A stretch of 64,000 nucleotides of DNA, from assembly GCA_002495625.1 (NCBI GenBank), contig DAGC01000001.1, forward strand, positions 1-64,000, read 5' to 3'. Shown piece by piece: positions 26,960-35,796 of the stretch. A program made the position numbers and the translations under genes. Source of the DNA: Methanobacterium sp. UBA375. GTDB lineage: Archaea; Methanobacteriota; Methanobacteria; Methanobacteriales; Methanobacteriaceae. The number at the start of each line of letters is the position of its first letter. Positions within the stretch are counted from its first letter, which is position 1. The notes beneath the pieces are model-generated. The model had not been told where the DNA came from and ran no database searches. It saw nothing but the letters and a program-made list of their open reading frames with translations.

Positions 26960-27448
26960 TTATTTATACAGTTCTTTTTTAATGGATTCTCGAAGTTCCA
27001 CAGCATCTTTAAAGTTTTTATCCTTTAATATAGCTTCATCAACTGAAATAAGAGCATTTTCATAGTCTTTAAGACCATAAAGACTTTTGGCACGTAGGTA
27101 GAGGGCGAATTTGAAGAAGTCATCATTTTTGTTTTCATACCTGGCCAGGAAAAAGTCGAAAACCTTCCTGGCTTCTTCGTATTCTTCCATCAGCAGAAGA
27201 ACATAACCTTTATTGTACCAGGCAAGGTTGTCACCAGCATCCAGTTTAATGACCTTTTCAAAGGATTTCAAAGCCGGAAGATATTCCTCTTTTTCCATGT
27301 AAGCTATCCCTTTACAGCTCCAGGCTGGTTTATACTTCTCATCAATTTTAATAACCATATCCAGGAGTTGTAGGGATTTATCGTACTCCTTCTTCTGTAA
27401 AAGTTCAAAGGCCTTTTTATAGTACAATTTTACGTCTTTACTGGGCAT
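26960..27448 (-). CDS. Tetratricopeptide-repeat protein
   Basis: The 162-residue protein is built of about four TPR units: KAFELLQKKEYDKSLQLLD, AWSCKGIAYMEKEEYLPALK, AWYNKGYVLLLMEEYEEARK and LYLRAKSLYGLKDYENALIS. TPRs mediate protein-protein contacts; no enzymatic domain, signal peptide or membrane helix is present. ATG 27448 follows GGTGGTGAGGGACAA, a good ribosome binding region. It is separate from the TPR gene at 57497, which has a different N-terminus. The partner is unknown. Confidence 0.88.
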   Translation of the reverse strand: MPSKDVKLYYKKAFELLQKKEYDKSLQLLDMVIKIDEKYKPAWSCKGIAYMEKEEYLPALKSFEKVIKLDAGDNLAWYNKGYVLLLMEEYEEARKVFDFFLARYENKNDDFFKFALYLRAKSLYGLKDYENALISVDEAILKDKNFKDAVELRESIKKELYK

Positions 27449-27573
27449 TTGTCCCTCACCACCTTTATCTCATAGTATGTTTGACAATTATTCTTTTCAA
27501 CAATACTAATATACATGGAGTATTTTATTTTTTTAATTCATAAAATCTAAAAATCCAGGAATTCATATTATGA

Positions 27574-27945
27574 ATGATGATAAAAATTAAAAGAGCCTAC
27601 CAACCACCAGAGGAAGAAGATGGATTCCGCATTTTAGTGGATAGACTATGGCCCCGGGGTGTATCGAAAGATAAAGCTAAACTGGATTTATGGCTTAAAG
27701 AAGTAGCACCCAGTAATGAGCTGAGGAAATGGTTCGGCCATGACCCTGAGAAGTGGTCAGAGTTCCAAAAAAGGTACAGTGCAGAACTTAAAGATAAAAG
27801 GATTTTTTTATCTAAAATAAAAGACCTAGAGAAAGAAAAAGGGACAGTCACACTTATTTATTCTGCTAAAGATGAGGAACATAACGATGCGGTAGTTTTA
27901 AGGGATAAGCTTCAGATCGAAGAAGGTAAGAATGGTTCAGGATAA
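27574..27945 (+). CDS. DUF488 family protein
   Basis: The 123-residue protein matches the short DUF488 type: IKIKRAYQPPEEEDGFRILVDRLWPRGVSK, here in two blocks, then LWLKEVAPSNELRKWFGHDPEKW and TLIYSAKDEEHNDAVVL. The family is widespread in bacteria and archaea, with a conserved arginine/tryptophan pocket and no proven activity. Two adjacent ATGs allow a one-codon ambiguity; I use the first at 27574. No operon partner is evident. Broad bacterial distribution makes past transfer plausible, but composition is unremarkable. Confidence 0.9.
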   Translation: MMIKIKRAYQPPEEEDGFRILVDRLWPRGVSKDKAKLDLWLKEVAPSNELRKWFGHDPEKWSEFQKRYSAELKDKRIFLSKIKDLEKEKGTVTLIYSAKDEEHNDAVVLRDKLQIEEGKNGSG

Positions 27946-27968
27946 ATCAAGGGAAAATAAAAGATAAG

Positions 27969-28856
27969 TTAAATATTGATTTCGATCTGCCCTTTAAACA
28001 CCGTAACAGAGTCGCCTTCCATGAACGCACCTAATTTATCTCCTTCATGGTAAACAGTAATTTTAAGCTCTCCCCCGGGCAGGTGCACCAGGACCTCTTC
28101 GTCCAGGAGCCCCAACTTGTAACCAGCCAGTACTGTGGAGGTAGCTCCGGTACCGCAGGCTAGGGTTACTCCAGTCCCCCTTTCCCAGGTTATCATCTCC
28201 ACTTCATCTCTTCCCAGGATACGTACGAAATGGGAGTTGATCCTCTGGGGGAAGGAGGGATGATATTCGATTTTTGGGCCGATGGTCTCCAGGGGTATGG
28301 AGTCTATATCGTCTGTGAAAGTTATTGCATGGGGGTTTCCCACGCTGAGCACCGTCATTCGGAATGAATCATCATCCACCACTATTTCCTGGTCGAGGAA
28401 TTCAGCTTCACTGGTTTCCATGGGGATTTCATCTGGTTTAAAGGTGGCTGTACCCATATCTACTCTGATGCTGGTTACTTTACCATCATCGACAGTTAAG
28501 ACGAGGTTTTTTATATCCTCCATGGTTTCCACCAGTATTTTCTCTACTGGTAAGATGTTGTTTTCGTACACGAATTTGGCAAAGCAGCGTATACCGTTAC
28601 CACACATCTCAGCTTCGCTACCATCGGCGTTGAATATCCTGAAACGAATATCCGCGTCGCTGGTTGTGGATAGACTGACGAATATAACCCCATCAGCACC
28701 GACAGAGAACCTCCTGTTACATAATTCTTCTGAAACGGCTTTCTTTTTATCTTCTGGGATTATCTCGGCTTTGGATTCGTCGATAACCACGTAATCGTTT
28801 CCTAGTCCGTGCATTTTAGTGAAATTTAAAGTTGTAGTCATGTTGATCAAGCTCAT
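27969..28856 (-). CDS. dapF: Diaminopimelate epimerase
   Basis: DapF interconverts LL- and meso-diaminopimelate, the step before lysine formation. The two catalytic cysteines lie in AEMCGNGIRCFAKF and LACGTGATSTVLA. The N-terminal FTKMHGLGNDYVVID block is standard. The gene lies 18 bases downstream of lysA in the same direction, forming a lysine operon. The true start may be ATG 28841 (MTTTLNF), since neither ATG has a strong site; 28856 is given. At about 290 residues the length is normal. Confidence 0.96.
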   Translation of the reverse strand: MSLINMTTTLNFTKMHGLGNDYVVIDESKAEIIPEDKKKAVSEELCNRRFSVGADGVIFVSLSTTSDADIRFRIFNADGSEAEMCGNGIRCFAKFVYENNILPVEKILVETMEDIKNLVLTVDDGKVTSIRVDMGTATFKPDEIPMETSEAEFLDQEIVVDDDSFRMTVLSVGNPHAITFTDDIDSIPLETIGPKIEYHPSFPQRINSHFVRILGRDEVEMITWERGTGVTLACGTGATSTVLAGYKLGLLDEEVLVHLPGGELKITVYHEGDKLGAFMEGDSVTVFKGQIEINI

Positions 28857-28874
28857 ATAATTTTATTCTCATGT

Positions 28875-30161
28875 TTATTTTAAAAGCCTCGCCGGCAGAT
28901 TTTGTTTGGATAATATATCAGCGAACGTCTCCCTATCCCGGATCAGGTCCAATTCACCGTCTTTCACCAGGACTTCAGCTGCCCTGGGGCGCGAGTTGTA
29001 CTGGGAAGACATGGAAAATGCATATGCACCTGCATTGAGGATGGCTAAAAGGTCACCCTCTTTTAAATCTGGCATTGGCCGGCCCCGGGCGAAAAGGTCC
29101 CCGGATTCACAGATGTTTCCGGCGATGTCAATTTCCCGAGTAGGTTCAGCTAGCGGGTCGTTTGCTCGAACCATATGGTGATAGGAACCATACATTGTCG
29201 GTCTGAGCAGGGTGTTGAATCCAGCATCCACACCTGCAAATTCACGGTAGCTCTGTTTAATGGTGTTCACCCTGGTTAAAAGGTAAGAAGCATCCCCTAC
29301 AATGTATCGTCCGGGTTCCAGGCATAATGTGGGGTTGCCCATGTTGTACTGGTACAGTTTCTCCTTAAACAGGCCAACGATTTCCTCTGCAAACTTGTTA
29401 ATATCTAATAAGGATTCCTGGGGAGTGTAGGGTATCCCCATTCCCCCACCGAAATCTATGAAATCAAACTCTACACCAAGTTCCCGGTACACGTGGCCCG
29501 CGATGTCCATCAGGGTGTGCACGGCTAGTTTAAATGGTTCCGGGTCGAGTATTCCCGAACCAATATGGCTGTGGATCCCCACTGGTTTGAAGCCGAGGTC
29601 AATAGCCTGTCTGTAGGCGTTTACAGCTTCTTCTTCCATCACTCCGAATTTACTCAGATCTCCACCGGTGATGCAGTGGTCATGGTGCCCTGCACCTACT
29701 TTAGGGTTCACTCTGAAGGATATCTCCCTACCTTCAGCCCCGGGTAATTTTGCAAGCCTTTCCAGGGCGGATATGGAGTCTAAATTTATCCTCACACCTG
29801 ATTCAAGGGCGAATTTCAGTTCATCATCCGTCGTGTTGTTCCCGGTGAAGAGTATTCTATCCGGACTGAAACCAGCCAGGAGGGATGTGTATATCTCACC
29901 AGGAGAGACAGCATCTATACCGCTTCCCATTTCCTCCAGAATGCGCATCACAGCCAGGTTGGTGTTGGCCTTACAGGCGTAAAATATTTTAAAATCCTTG
30001 TACTGGCCTGTGAAAGCTTTGTTAATTCTGTTATAGTTATCCCTTATCCTATCTTCATCAACCACGTAGAGGGGAGTTCCATACTCCTCTGCAAGTTCTA
30101 AAGCATCTGCTCCACCGATGCTTAAATTTCCCTTTTCATTTGTTTTTAAATTAAAATCCAT
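28875..30161 (-). CDS. lysA: Diaminopimelate decarboxylase
   Basis: This PLP enzyme decarboxylates meso-diaminopimelate to lysine. The PLP lysine sits in FKIFYACKANTN (about residue 63). Other signatures are HSHIGSG, the phosphate-binding EPGRYIVGD, and NICESGDLFARGR with its active-site cysteine. It has 428 residues, the normal size. ATG 30161 is preceded by CGGAGGATT, a strong site. It is the first gene of the lysA-dapF pair; the upstream gap to argD (about 150 bases) probably holds its promoter. Confidence 0.97.
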   Translation of the reverse strand: MDFNLKTNEKGNLSIGGADALELAEEYGTPLYVVDEDRIRDNYNRINKAFTGQYKDFKIFYACKANTNLAVMRILEEMGSGIDAVSPGEIYTSLLAGFSPDRILFTGNNTTDDELKFALESGVRINLDSISALERLAKLPGAEGREISFRVNPKVGAGHHDHCITGGDLSKFGVMEEEAVNAYRQAIDLGFKPVGIHSHIGSGILDPEPFKLAVHTLMDIAGHVYRELGVEFDFIDFGGGMGIPYTPQESLLDINKFAEEIVGLFKEKLYQYNMGNPTLCLEPGRYIVGDASYLLTRVNTIKQSYREFAGVDAGFNTLLRPTMYGSYHHMVRANDPLAEPTREIDIAGNICESGDLFARGRPMPDLKEGDLLAILNAGAYAFSMSSQYNSRPRAAEVLVKDGELDLIRDRETFADILSKQNLPARLLK

Positions 30162-30315
30162 CCATAATCCTCCGTAAAGATAAATAATTGTACGATATTA
30201 TGTTTTGATAATATAAAAATGTTCAGTAGAATTTAGAGCAAATAGTTCATTTTTTAAATTGGAAAAAGGAGTTGTATAATTTTAAAAAAAGGAAAAAGAA
30301 GAATTTAGATAATGA

Positions 30316-31494
30316 TTAATCAGAGTACTTCTTCAACACATCACCCAATATGCAGGAAACAGTGTCGATCTGGTCTTTTTCTATAACCAGTGGGGGTACG
30401 AAACGGAGAACTTTACCAGCTGCACAGTTTATGAGTACTCCTTCTTCACGCATATCGTTAACCATATCTCCGCATTCAACATCCAGTTCCATACCTAACA
30501 TCAAACCAGATCCACGTACGTCCTCAACTATTCCATGGTCCTCCTTTAAAAAGTTTAGTTTGGACTGGAAGTAACTTCCATTCTCCTTAGATTTGTTAAG
30601 GATGTCTTCATCAAGAATCACCTTTATTGATGCTATTGCAGCCGCACATGCTAAAGGTCCACCTCCAAAGGTGGCAGCATGATCACCCGGTTGGAAAGCA
30701 CTGCCCACTTCTTCACTGGCCATAACCGCACCCATAGGGAATCCGCCTGCTATACCTTTGGCCAAGGCTGTGATATCAGGGGTTACGTTGAAAGTTTGTG
30801 ATGCGAACATTTCACCGGTACGCCCGAAGCCGGTCTGCACCTCATCGAATATAAGTAAGATATCCTTTTCCTGACAGAGTTCTTTTAAACTCTTTAAATA
30901 ACCTTCAGGAGGTACAACCACACCACCTTCACCCTGTATAGGTTCCACGAGAACAGCGGCTGTTTCATCAGTTATAGCTTTACGTACAGCCTCTAAGTCA
31001 CCATAGGGGACATGGGTGAACCCGGGAGTTAGAGGACCGAAGCCTTTCTGATACTTTTTTTGTCCAGTAGCTGTAAGCGCGGTTAGGGTCCGGCCGTGGA
31101 AAGAGTTTTCCATGGTTACTATTCCTCCTTTGCCGGTGTATTTTCTGGCGAGCTTTATGGAACCTTCCACTGCCTCTGCTCCGCTGTTACAGAAGAATGC
31201 CAGGTCGTGTGGTGAAACTTCCACCAGAAGTTTAGCCAGCTCCACCTGCTGCTGGGTGTAATAAAGGTTAGAAGTGTGTATGAGATTTTTCGCCTGATTA
31301 GCGATTGCTTCAGCTACTTTGGGATGGGCGTGGCCTACGTTATTTACTGCGATCCCGGCCAGGCAGTCGATGTAACTGTTACCTTCCGCATCCCAGACAA
31401 CAGCCCCACTACCCTTTTTAAGGGCTAATGGCTGCCTTCCATAGGTTTGCATCACATATTTCTTATCCAATGCCATTATTTCTTCAGTATTCAT
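30316..31494 (-). CDS. argD: Acetylornithine aminotransferase
   Basis: This class III PLP aminotransferase of arginine synthesis converts N-acetylglutamate semialdehyde to N-acetylornithine. Motifs are FFCNSGAEAVEGSIKLARK, the aspartate in LIFDEVQTGFGRTG, and the PLP lysine in ALAKGIAGGFPMGAV. The 392-residue length is usual. In archaea without dedicated DapC the same enzyme can also act in lysine synthesis; its position upstream of lysA-dapF on the same strand fits that, but this is inference. A GGGTGATATATT segment precedes the ATG at 31494. Confidence 0.95.
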   Translation of the reverse strand: MNTEEIMALDKKYVMQTYGRQPLALKKGSGAVVWDAEGNSYIDCLAGIAVNNVGHAHPKVAEAIANQAKNLIHTSNLYYTQQQVELAKLLVEVSPHDLAFFCNSGAEAVEGSIKLARKYTGKGGIVTMENSFHGRTLTALTATGQKKYQKGFGPLTPGFTHVPYGDLEAVRKAITDETAAVLVEPIQGEGGVVVPPEGYLKSLKELCQEKDILLIFDEVQTGFGRTGEMFASQTFNVTPDITALAKGIAGGFPMGAVMASEEVGSAFQPGDHAATFGGGPLACAAAIASIKVILDEDILNKSKENGSYFQSKLNFLKEDHGIVEDVRGSGLMLGMELDVECGDMVNDMREEGVLINCAAGKVLRFVPPLVIEKDQIDTVSCILGDVLKKYSD

Positions 31495-31635
31495 AATATA
31501 TCACCCTTAGAAGAGTAAAAGTAAATGATTTTACCCACATAAAACCAAGTCCCGTTACTGCCAATATTTAATTATCTTAATCCTTCAATAGTTTAATTTA
31601 CTAAAATTTATTTAATATAACTAGTGGTGAAAAAC

Positions 31636-32061
31636 ATGAAAAAAGCCATAATTGAAACAGAAAAAGGAAACATTGAATTAGTATTATATGATAAAGAAGC
31701 CCCTAATACAGTGGCCAACTTCGAGAAACTGGCCAATTCAGGATTCTATAATGGATTAACATTCCACAGGGTGATCCCTAACTTCGTTATCCAGGGAGGA
31801 TGCCCCAAAGGAAACGGAACTGGAGGACCCGGCTACACCATAAAGTGCGAGATAAACCCACATAAACACGGTACCGGAGCCTTATCCATGGCCCACGCAG
31901 GTAAGGACACAGGCGGAAGCCAGTTCTTCATCACCCACAGCCCACAGCCACACCTGGACGGTGTGCACACCGTATTTGGTAAAGTAGTTAAGGGCATGGA
32001 TGTGGTAAATAAAATAGAAGCTAACGATAAGATGATTAAGGTAACCGTTAGTGATGAATGA
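31636..32061 (+). CDS. Cyclophilin-type peptidyl-prolyl isomerase
   Basis: This small cytosolic cyclophilin catalyses proline cis-trans isomerisation during folding. Conserved blocks are LTFHRVIPNFVIQGG (catalytic arginine), GTGGPGYTIKCE, GALSMAHAGKDTGGSQFFIT and HLDGVHTVFGKVVKG. It has 141 residues from ATG 31636, chosen for GGTGA five bases upstream; the frame opens at a GTG at 31624. There is no signal peptide. A T-rich tract follows the stop (32066-32095). It is monocistronic. Confidence 0.95.
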   Translation: MKKAIIETEKGNIELVLYDKEAPNTVANFEKLANSGFYNGLTFHRVIPNFVIQGGCPKGNGTGGPGYTIKCEINPHKHGTGALSMAHAGKDTGGSQFFITHSPQPHLDGVHTVFGKVVKGMDVVNKIEANDKMIKVTVSDE

Positions 32062-32099
32062 TTATTTTTTTAACATTACCTTATTTTTTTCTTGAAAAT

Positions 32100-32633
32100 T
32101 TAATATAACAATTTCTGAAGAGCTTCTCCGTATATACCTGCTATTTCATTAACTAATTCTAAATGGGAATCACCATAGTCCTCTTCAGGATTGCCCAGCA
32201 CAATCTGGCCCAGTATGTCTCCCCCATTGATCACAGGTACAGATAGGAACTGTTCCACATGCACATGTCCGGCGGGGATTCCGTGGGATGCAGGATGGGA
32301 CTCGGGGTCTTTGATATAAAACGATTCACCAGTGTCTAGGGAATATCCTAGGAGTCCACCATAGGTGCCGTCTTTTCTAACTGGAAACCGGGCTTCACCC
32401 ATCTCTCTGTAAGCTTCACATTCCCCGGTCATATGAGAAAAGGAAATCCCCACACTGTCTTTATTTTCAGGGTCCACTATGGCAACATAACAATGTTTAC
32501 TCCGGGTTACTTCCTTTGATACATCCAAAACCAGGTCTGATATCTTTTTAATGGATGTTACTTCACCAGAGGAAACTTTTTTTTGCTTCAATTTCTGATC
32601 TAGTATCCATTCTATTTTCTCCAGAAATTTCAT
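32100..32633 (-). CDS. GAF domain protein
   Basis: The 177-residue protein is a single GAF domain (about residues 25-175) after a short helix. Typical elements are VTSIKKISDLVLDVSKEVT, HCYVAIVDPENKDSVGISF, an LGYSLDTGESFYIKD strand-loop, FLSVPVINGGDILGQIVLGN and YGDSHLELVNEIAGIYGEAL. Such domains bind small ligands or sense redox state. No output domain is attached, so it would act on a separate partner. An HVHVEQF histidine cluster near residue 125 could bind metal or haem, but that is only a suggestion. Confidence 0.83.
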   Translation of the reverse strand: MKFLEKIEWILDQKLKQKKVSSGEVTSIKKISDLVLDVSKEVTRSKHCYVAIVDPENKDSVGISFSHMTGECEAYREMGEARFPVRKDGTYGGLLGYSLDTGESFYIKDPESHPASHGIPAGHVHVEQFLSVPVINGGDILGQIVLGNPEEDYGDSHLELVNEIAGIYGEALQKLLY

Positions 32634-32745
32634 TGGTTATTTATTATAAGTTAGATGTAAAATAAATTTTAAGATAAGAAGATTATAAATTTTGAGACTA
32701 TTACTTCAAATATAATTCTGGGAAATTTTAATCAGGAGATTTACA

Positions 32746-33006
32746 ATGGATGCTAATATTAAAAGAAAAAACAGTAGATTAATCAATCTAAGTTACATTA
32801 TAAGTGCCGTAACCTATCTGATAGGGTGGTATTTGATCACACTGGGAAATTTATGGGCGTTTATATTCACTGTACCGACCTTGGTTTTAGGATTTAACCT
32901 AATAAAAATTGGCGAAAGGCGTTACGGACTGGTCTTGATCATCTTCTTCATAGTATGGCTGTGCATTTACTACAGTTACATGCCTGGTCAATCGTTGAAC
33001 CGATAA
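32746..33006 (+). CDS. Small membrane protein
   Basis: This is an 86-residue protein with a basic N-terminus (NIKRKNSRLINL) and three hydrophobic segments: ISAVTYLIGWYLITLG, WAFIFTVPTLVLGFNLI and YGLVLIIFFIVWLCIYYSYM. AATCAGGAGATTTACA precedes the ATG, with AGGAG as ribosome binding site. The 3' end overlaps the convergent gene at 32988 by 19 bases. No family is recognised. Confidence 0.7.
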   Translation: MDANIKRKNSRLINLSYIISAVTYLIGWYLITLGNLWAFIFTVPTLVLGFNLIKIGERRYGLVLIIFFIVWLCIYYSYMPGQSLNR

Positions 33007-33647
33007 TTTATGCCCTTTTTTTCCAGGTGCATGGAAAGATCCTGGCTGCCCATAATATTTTTAACCACACCAATCAGGAATTCAACCGGAACCACCAAGC
33101 CTTCGTCAGTTTCTATATAACGACAACCCTTTTTCTGGAAGACTTTAGACGCTTTGAATATTTTGAAGGGTACCGTGGAGTGTTTGGTGGTTTTTATATA
33201 CCAGTAAGTGGCCAGGGGGCAGGCCCGGGGCATTAAAACCAGATCATCCTTTTTAACCTTTAATGGGTAGGTTTTTACGAAAATAAAATCTCCAGACATG
33301 GCAAAGGGTTCTGCATCTTCTTCTAACTTTATTATAAGGTGGTCTTCATGTTTTTCAGGAGACTCCATCTTCTTTTCCGACTTCATCTTTTTTTCCAGAA
33401 ATTTAGCGGTTATAACTTCCACATCCTCTATGGAACGATTATCTTCACTTAACCTTTCCCTAACACCACTTTCCATGGCTTCTGTAAGTCTTATCCACGC
33501 TTCTACTTCTCTACAGAGAGTTTCATCACGGTTGGTGCGCATGGGACATTTCCAGCAATATTTATCCTCCAGTATCTCCATTATTCTCTGGTAATATTTC
33601 TCGGAGGCTTCCTGGAATTCATCCAGGGTATCGGAAAGTTCTCCCAT
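32988..33647 (-). CDS. Uncharacterised protein with an S24/LexA-like beta domain
   Basis: The 219-residue protein has an N-terminal helical region with a cysteine group (CWKCPM, then CREVEAW at about residue 46), a charged linker and, from about residue 110, a beta-rich domain. Its order (EPFAMSGDFIFVKTY, VKKDDLVLMPRACP, a strand pair, KGCRYIETDEGLVVPV, FLIGVVKNI) resembles the S24/LexA peptidase fold. The catalytic serine/lysine dyad is not recognisable, so it may be an inactive relative. The start is set at M4 (ATG 33647); three further upstream codons are open. It lies 18 bases downstream of the OGG-like gene, so co-expression is likely. Confidence 0.6.
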   Translation of the reverse strand: MGELSDTLDEFQEASEKYYQRIMEILEDKYCWKCPMRTNRDETLCREVEAWIRLTEAMESGVRERLSEDNRSIEDVEVITAKFLEKKMKSEKKMESPEKHEDHLIIKLEEDAEPFAMSGDFIFVKTYPLKVKKDDLVLMPRACPLATYWYIKTTKHSTVPFKIFKASKVFQKKGCRYIETDEGLVVPVEFLIGVVKNIMGSQDLSMHLEKKGINYRFND

Positions 33648-33665
33648 AAAAAACACATCATGAAA

Positions 33666-34649
33666 CTATCTTCGAGGGGTTAATTCATCTAAAAGCCCCG
33701 ATTTACGTGCGTAATGGAATAGATAAAGTTGAACGTAACCAGCGTATTTTCCAAATCTTTCCCTACCAAAATCTCTGATTTTGTCTGGTTTAATTTTTTC
33801 TCCCGGGAAGTACAGGTGGGAGATGATCCTGGAAATCCACACATCCACCGGGAACGCTTCATCCCTACCAAAACCATAGAGAAGGATGCAATCAGCCACC
33901 TTAGGGCCTACTCCCGGGATTTGGAGTAGTGTCTGGAAGGCCTCTTCGTAGTCCGTCCTTGCGATCTCATTTAGATCCAGATCTTCAGTAACCATCCGGG
34001 CGGCCTGCTTGATATAGCTGCTCCTGTACCCCACTCCGCAGGCTTTGAGGTTATCGATACACTCATCCAGATCCTTTTCACCACCACAGAGTTCTAACTC
34101 CTCTAATTCATGTTCTGGTACATTGAGGATATCCTGTGGACTGGGGAAAGTGTAAAAACTACCCGAGGAGAACTGGTACTGGTCTCCCCATTTCTCTTTA
34201 ATCTGCCTTATAGATCTATTCCAGCGGATGATGGAATTGTTGGCAGAAGTAATTGAGGATATCACACATTCAAATGGGTTATGGGCTTTAAATAGCCTTA
34301 AACCCCGACAAAACTCGACTGTAGGACTTAATTTGGGGTCTTCCTTTAAAAGTTCGTATAATCTGTTTAAGTCATCGTTTAGTCCGAAGATGTCCTTTAT
34401 TTCATTTTGGATAGCTTTTAAACGAATTTCTTGTGGAGATTCAACTTCCACGTCAAGGGAACCTTCCACATCCTTAGATTCACATTTTATCTTAACCAAA
34501 CAGGGTTCGTCTTCCACCAAGATTACTTCCTGGAAATAACCGTCCTGTTCTAACCAGGCCGGTTGAGATGTTTGGCCACTGCCCATGGTTAATGGAAGGT
34601 TTACAGGACCTTTAAAATCGTTGTTATTAAATTGAAAATGTTTTTTCAT
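33666..34649 (-). CDS. ogg: OGG1-like 8-oxoguanine DNA glycosylase (HhH-GPD)
   Basis: This bifunctional base-excision glycosylase acts on oxidised guanine. The N-terminal ~110 residues form an OGG_N-like beta domain. The HhH-GPD core contains FECVISSITSANNSI, the hairpin LLQIPGVGPKVADCILLYGF with the Schiff-base lysine, and the catalytic aspartate in AFPVDVWISRII, the same order as in human OGG1 (GVGTKVADC...VPVDV). Length is 327 residues. The gene is followed by an uncharacterised gene and preceded by a helical gene, and Tag lies just upstream on the same strand, making a small repair cluster. Confidence 0.92.
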   Translation of the reverse strand: MKKHFQFNNNDFKGPVNLPLTMGSGQTSQPAWLEQDGYFQEVILVEDEPCLVKIKCESKDVEGSLDVEVESPQEIRLKAIQNEIKDIFGLNDDLNRLYELLKEDPKLSPTVEFCRGLRLFKAHNPFECVISSITSANNSIIRWNRSIRQIKEKWGDQYQFSSGSFYTFPSPQDILNVPEHELEELELCGGEKDLDECIDNLKACGVGYRSSYIKQAARMVTEDLDLNEIARTDYEEAFQTLLQIPGVGPKVADCILLYGFGRDEAFPVDVWISRIISHLYFPGEKIKPDKIRDFGRERFGKYAGYVQLYLFHYARKSGLLDELTPRR

Positions 34650-34667
34650 CTTTTTCGACCGGTATGA

Positions 34668-35078
34668 TTATTTCTTCTGGAGACCCGCATCAACTTCCCG
34701 GCTTAAGGAGAGAGATAATTCCTTATATTTCAGTAACTCTTCATCAGACCTTTTCTGTAACTTTTCCTTTAAGTCTGACTCACTGGCCAGCAAGGATTCA
34801 GAGTAGGTCACCAGTGATTCATGGAATATGATCAAAGCTTTTATGATCATTTGTTTCAGCCCTAAACACTCAGAAGGTGGATTAAGTTTTTCAAAGCGGG
34901 AGAATGTATCTTCCACTTCATTCCGCAGATGGTCCAAACTTCGCTGGGCTTCCAGGAGATTGATTTCCCCTTTATCTTCCTGGTTCATCAATCTTCTATA
35001 GGATAGTATTTGGACTCCCGTCTCTTGCAGAGCTTTCTTGCTCTTTTTCAGGAATTGACGTTTGGTTAGGCCGAACAT
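34668..35078 (-). CDS. Helical uncharacterised protein
   Basis: The 136-residue, lysine- and glutamate-rich protein is predicted to be almost wholly helical with heptad-like segments (SLDHLRNEVEDTFSRFEKL, ESDLKEKLQKRSDEELLKYKEL). A single central CLGLKQMIIKALIIFHESL is more hydrophobic but not a membrane helix. No family is recognised. It lies between the Tag and OGG-like genes on the same strand with 18- and 40-base gaps, so it is likely co-transcribed with repair genes; a repair role is only suggested by that. Confidence 0.65.
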   Translation of the reverse strand: MFGLTKRQFLKKSKKALQETGVQILSYRRLMNQEDKGEINLLEAQRSLDHLRNEVEDTFSRFEKLNPPSECLGLKQMIIKALIIFHESLVTYSESLLASESDLKEKLQKRSDEELLKYKELSLSLSREVDAGLQKK

Positions 35079-35118
35079 TTCATTTAATCCTTGAATTTAT
35101 TGATTAGAGTTATTATAT

Positions 35119-35682
35119 TCATTTAAGCTCACCATACCGAAAACAATCCATCAGATGATCGTTGACCATACCCACCGCCTGCATAAAGCCGTAGCATATG
35201 GTAGGCCCTACAAACTTAAATCCCCTCTTTTTAAGGTGTTTACTCATCTTATCTGATTCGGGAGTTGATGAAGGTATTTCAGCCATTGTTTTCCACCTGT
35301 TTTGGATGGTCTGGTGGTCCACATACCCCCAGATGTACGAATCGAAACTCCCATATTCCTCCTGGATGTCCTGAACAGCAATGGCGTTAGTTACGGTGGA
35401 GCGGATCTTAAGGCGGTTACGGATTATGCCGGGATTACCCCGCAGTTCCTCAATCTTATCTTCACCATAGGCAGCTACCTTATCCACCTGGAAATTATCA
35501 AATGCCTCACGATAGTTATCCCTTCTTTGGAGTATGAGGTTCCAGCTTAAACCAGCCTGTGCACCTTCCAGTATAATGAACTCGAAAAGAAGTCGGTCAT
35601 CGTGTACGGGAACTCCCCATTCCAGGTCATGGTAATCTGTGAGTAATTTATTATCGTTAGCCCAGGGGCAGCGTATTTTCAT
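35119..35682 (-). CDS. tag: DNA-3-methyladenine glycosylase I
   Basis: Tag removes 3-methyladenine from alkylated DNA. The diagnostic N-terminus (CPWANDNKLLTDYHDLEWG) supplies a zinc cysteine and histidine, and VNDHLMDCF near residue 175 supplies the other two zinc ligands. The base-binding glutamate lies in ILEGAQAGLSW. The protein has 187 residues, typical of bacterial Tag. This family is mainly bacterial, so ancient transfer is plausible; base composition does not stand out. It is first in the same-strand repair cluster ending with the gene at 32988. Confidence 0.95.
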   Translation of the reverse strand: MKIRCPWANDNKLLTDYHDLEWGVPVHDDRLLFEFIILEGAQAGLSWNLILQRRDNYREAFDNFQVDKVAAYGEDKIEELRGNPGIIRNRLKIRSTVTNAIAVQDIQEEYGSFDSYIWGYVDHQTIQNRWKTMAEIPSSTPESDKMSKHLKKRGFKFVGPTICYGFMQAVGMVNDHLMDCFRYGELK

Positions 35683-35796
35683 TATCCGACCTTCTAGTTT
35701 TTTTCCCTATTTTTATTGTTGGTTTTAATAAAATAAAAAAATATGCACCTGTTCATTTAAAAAAGCGGAATAATCATTTATTAAATTAAAATAAAT

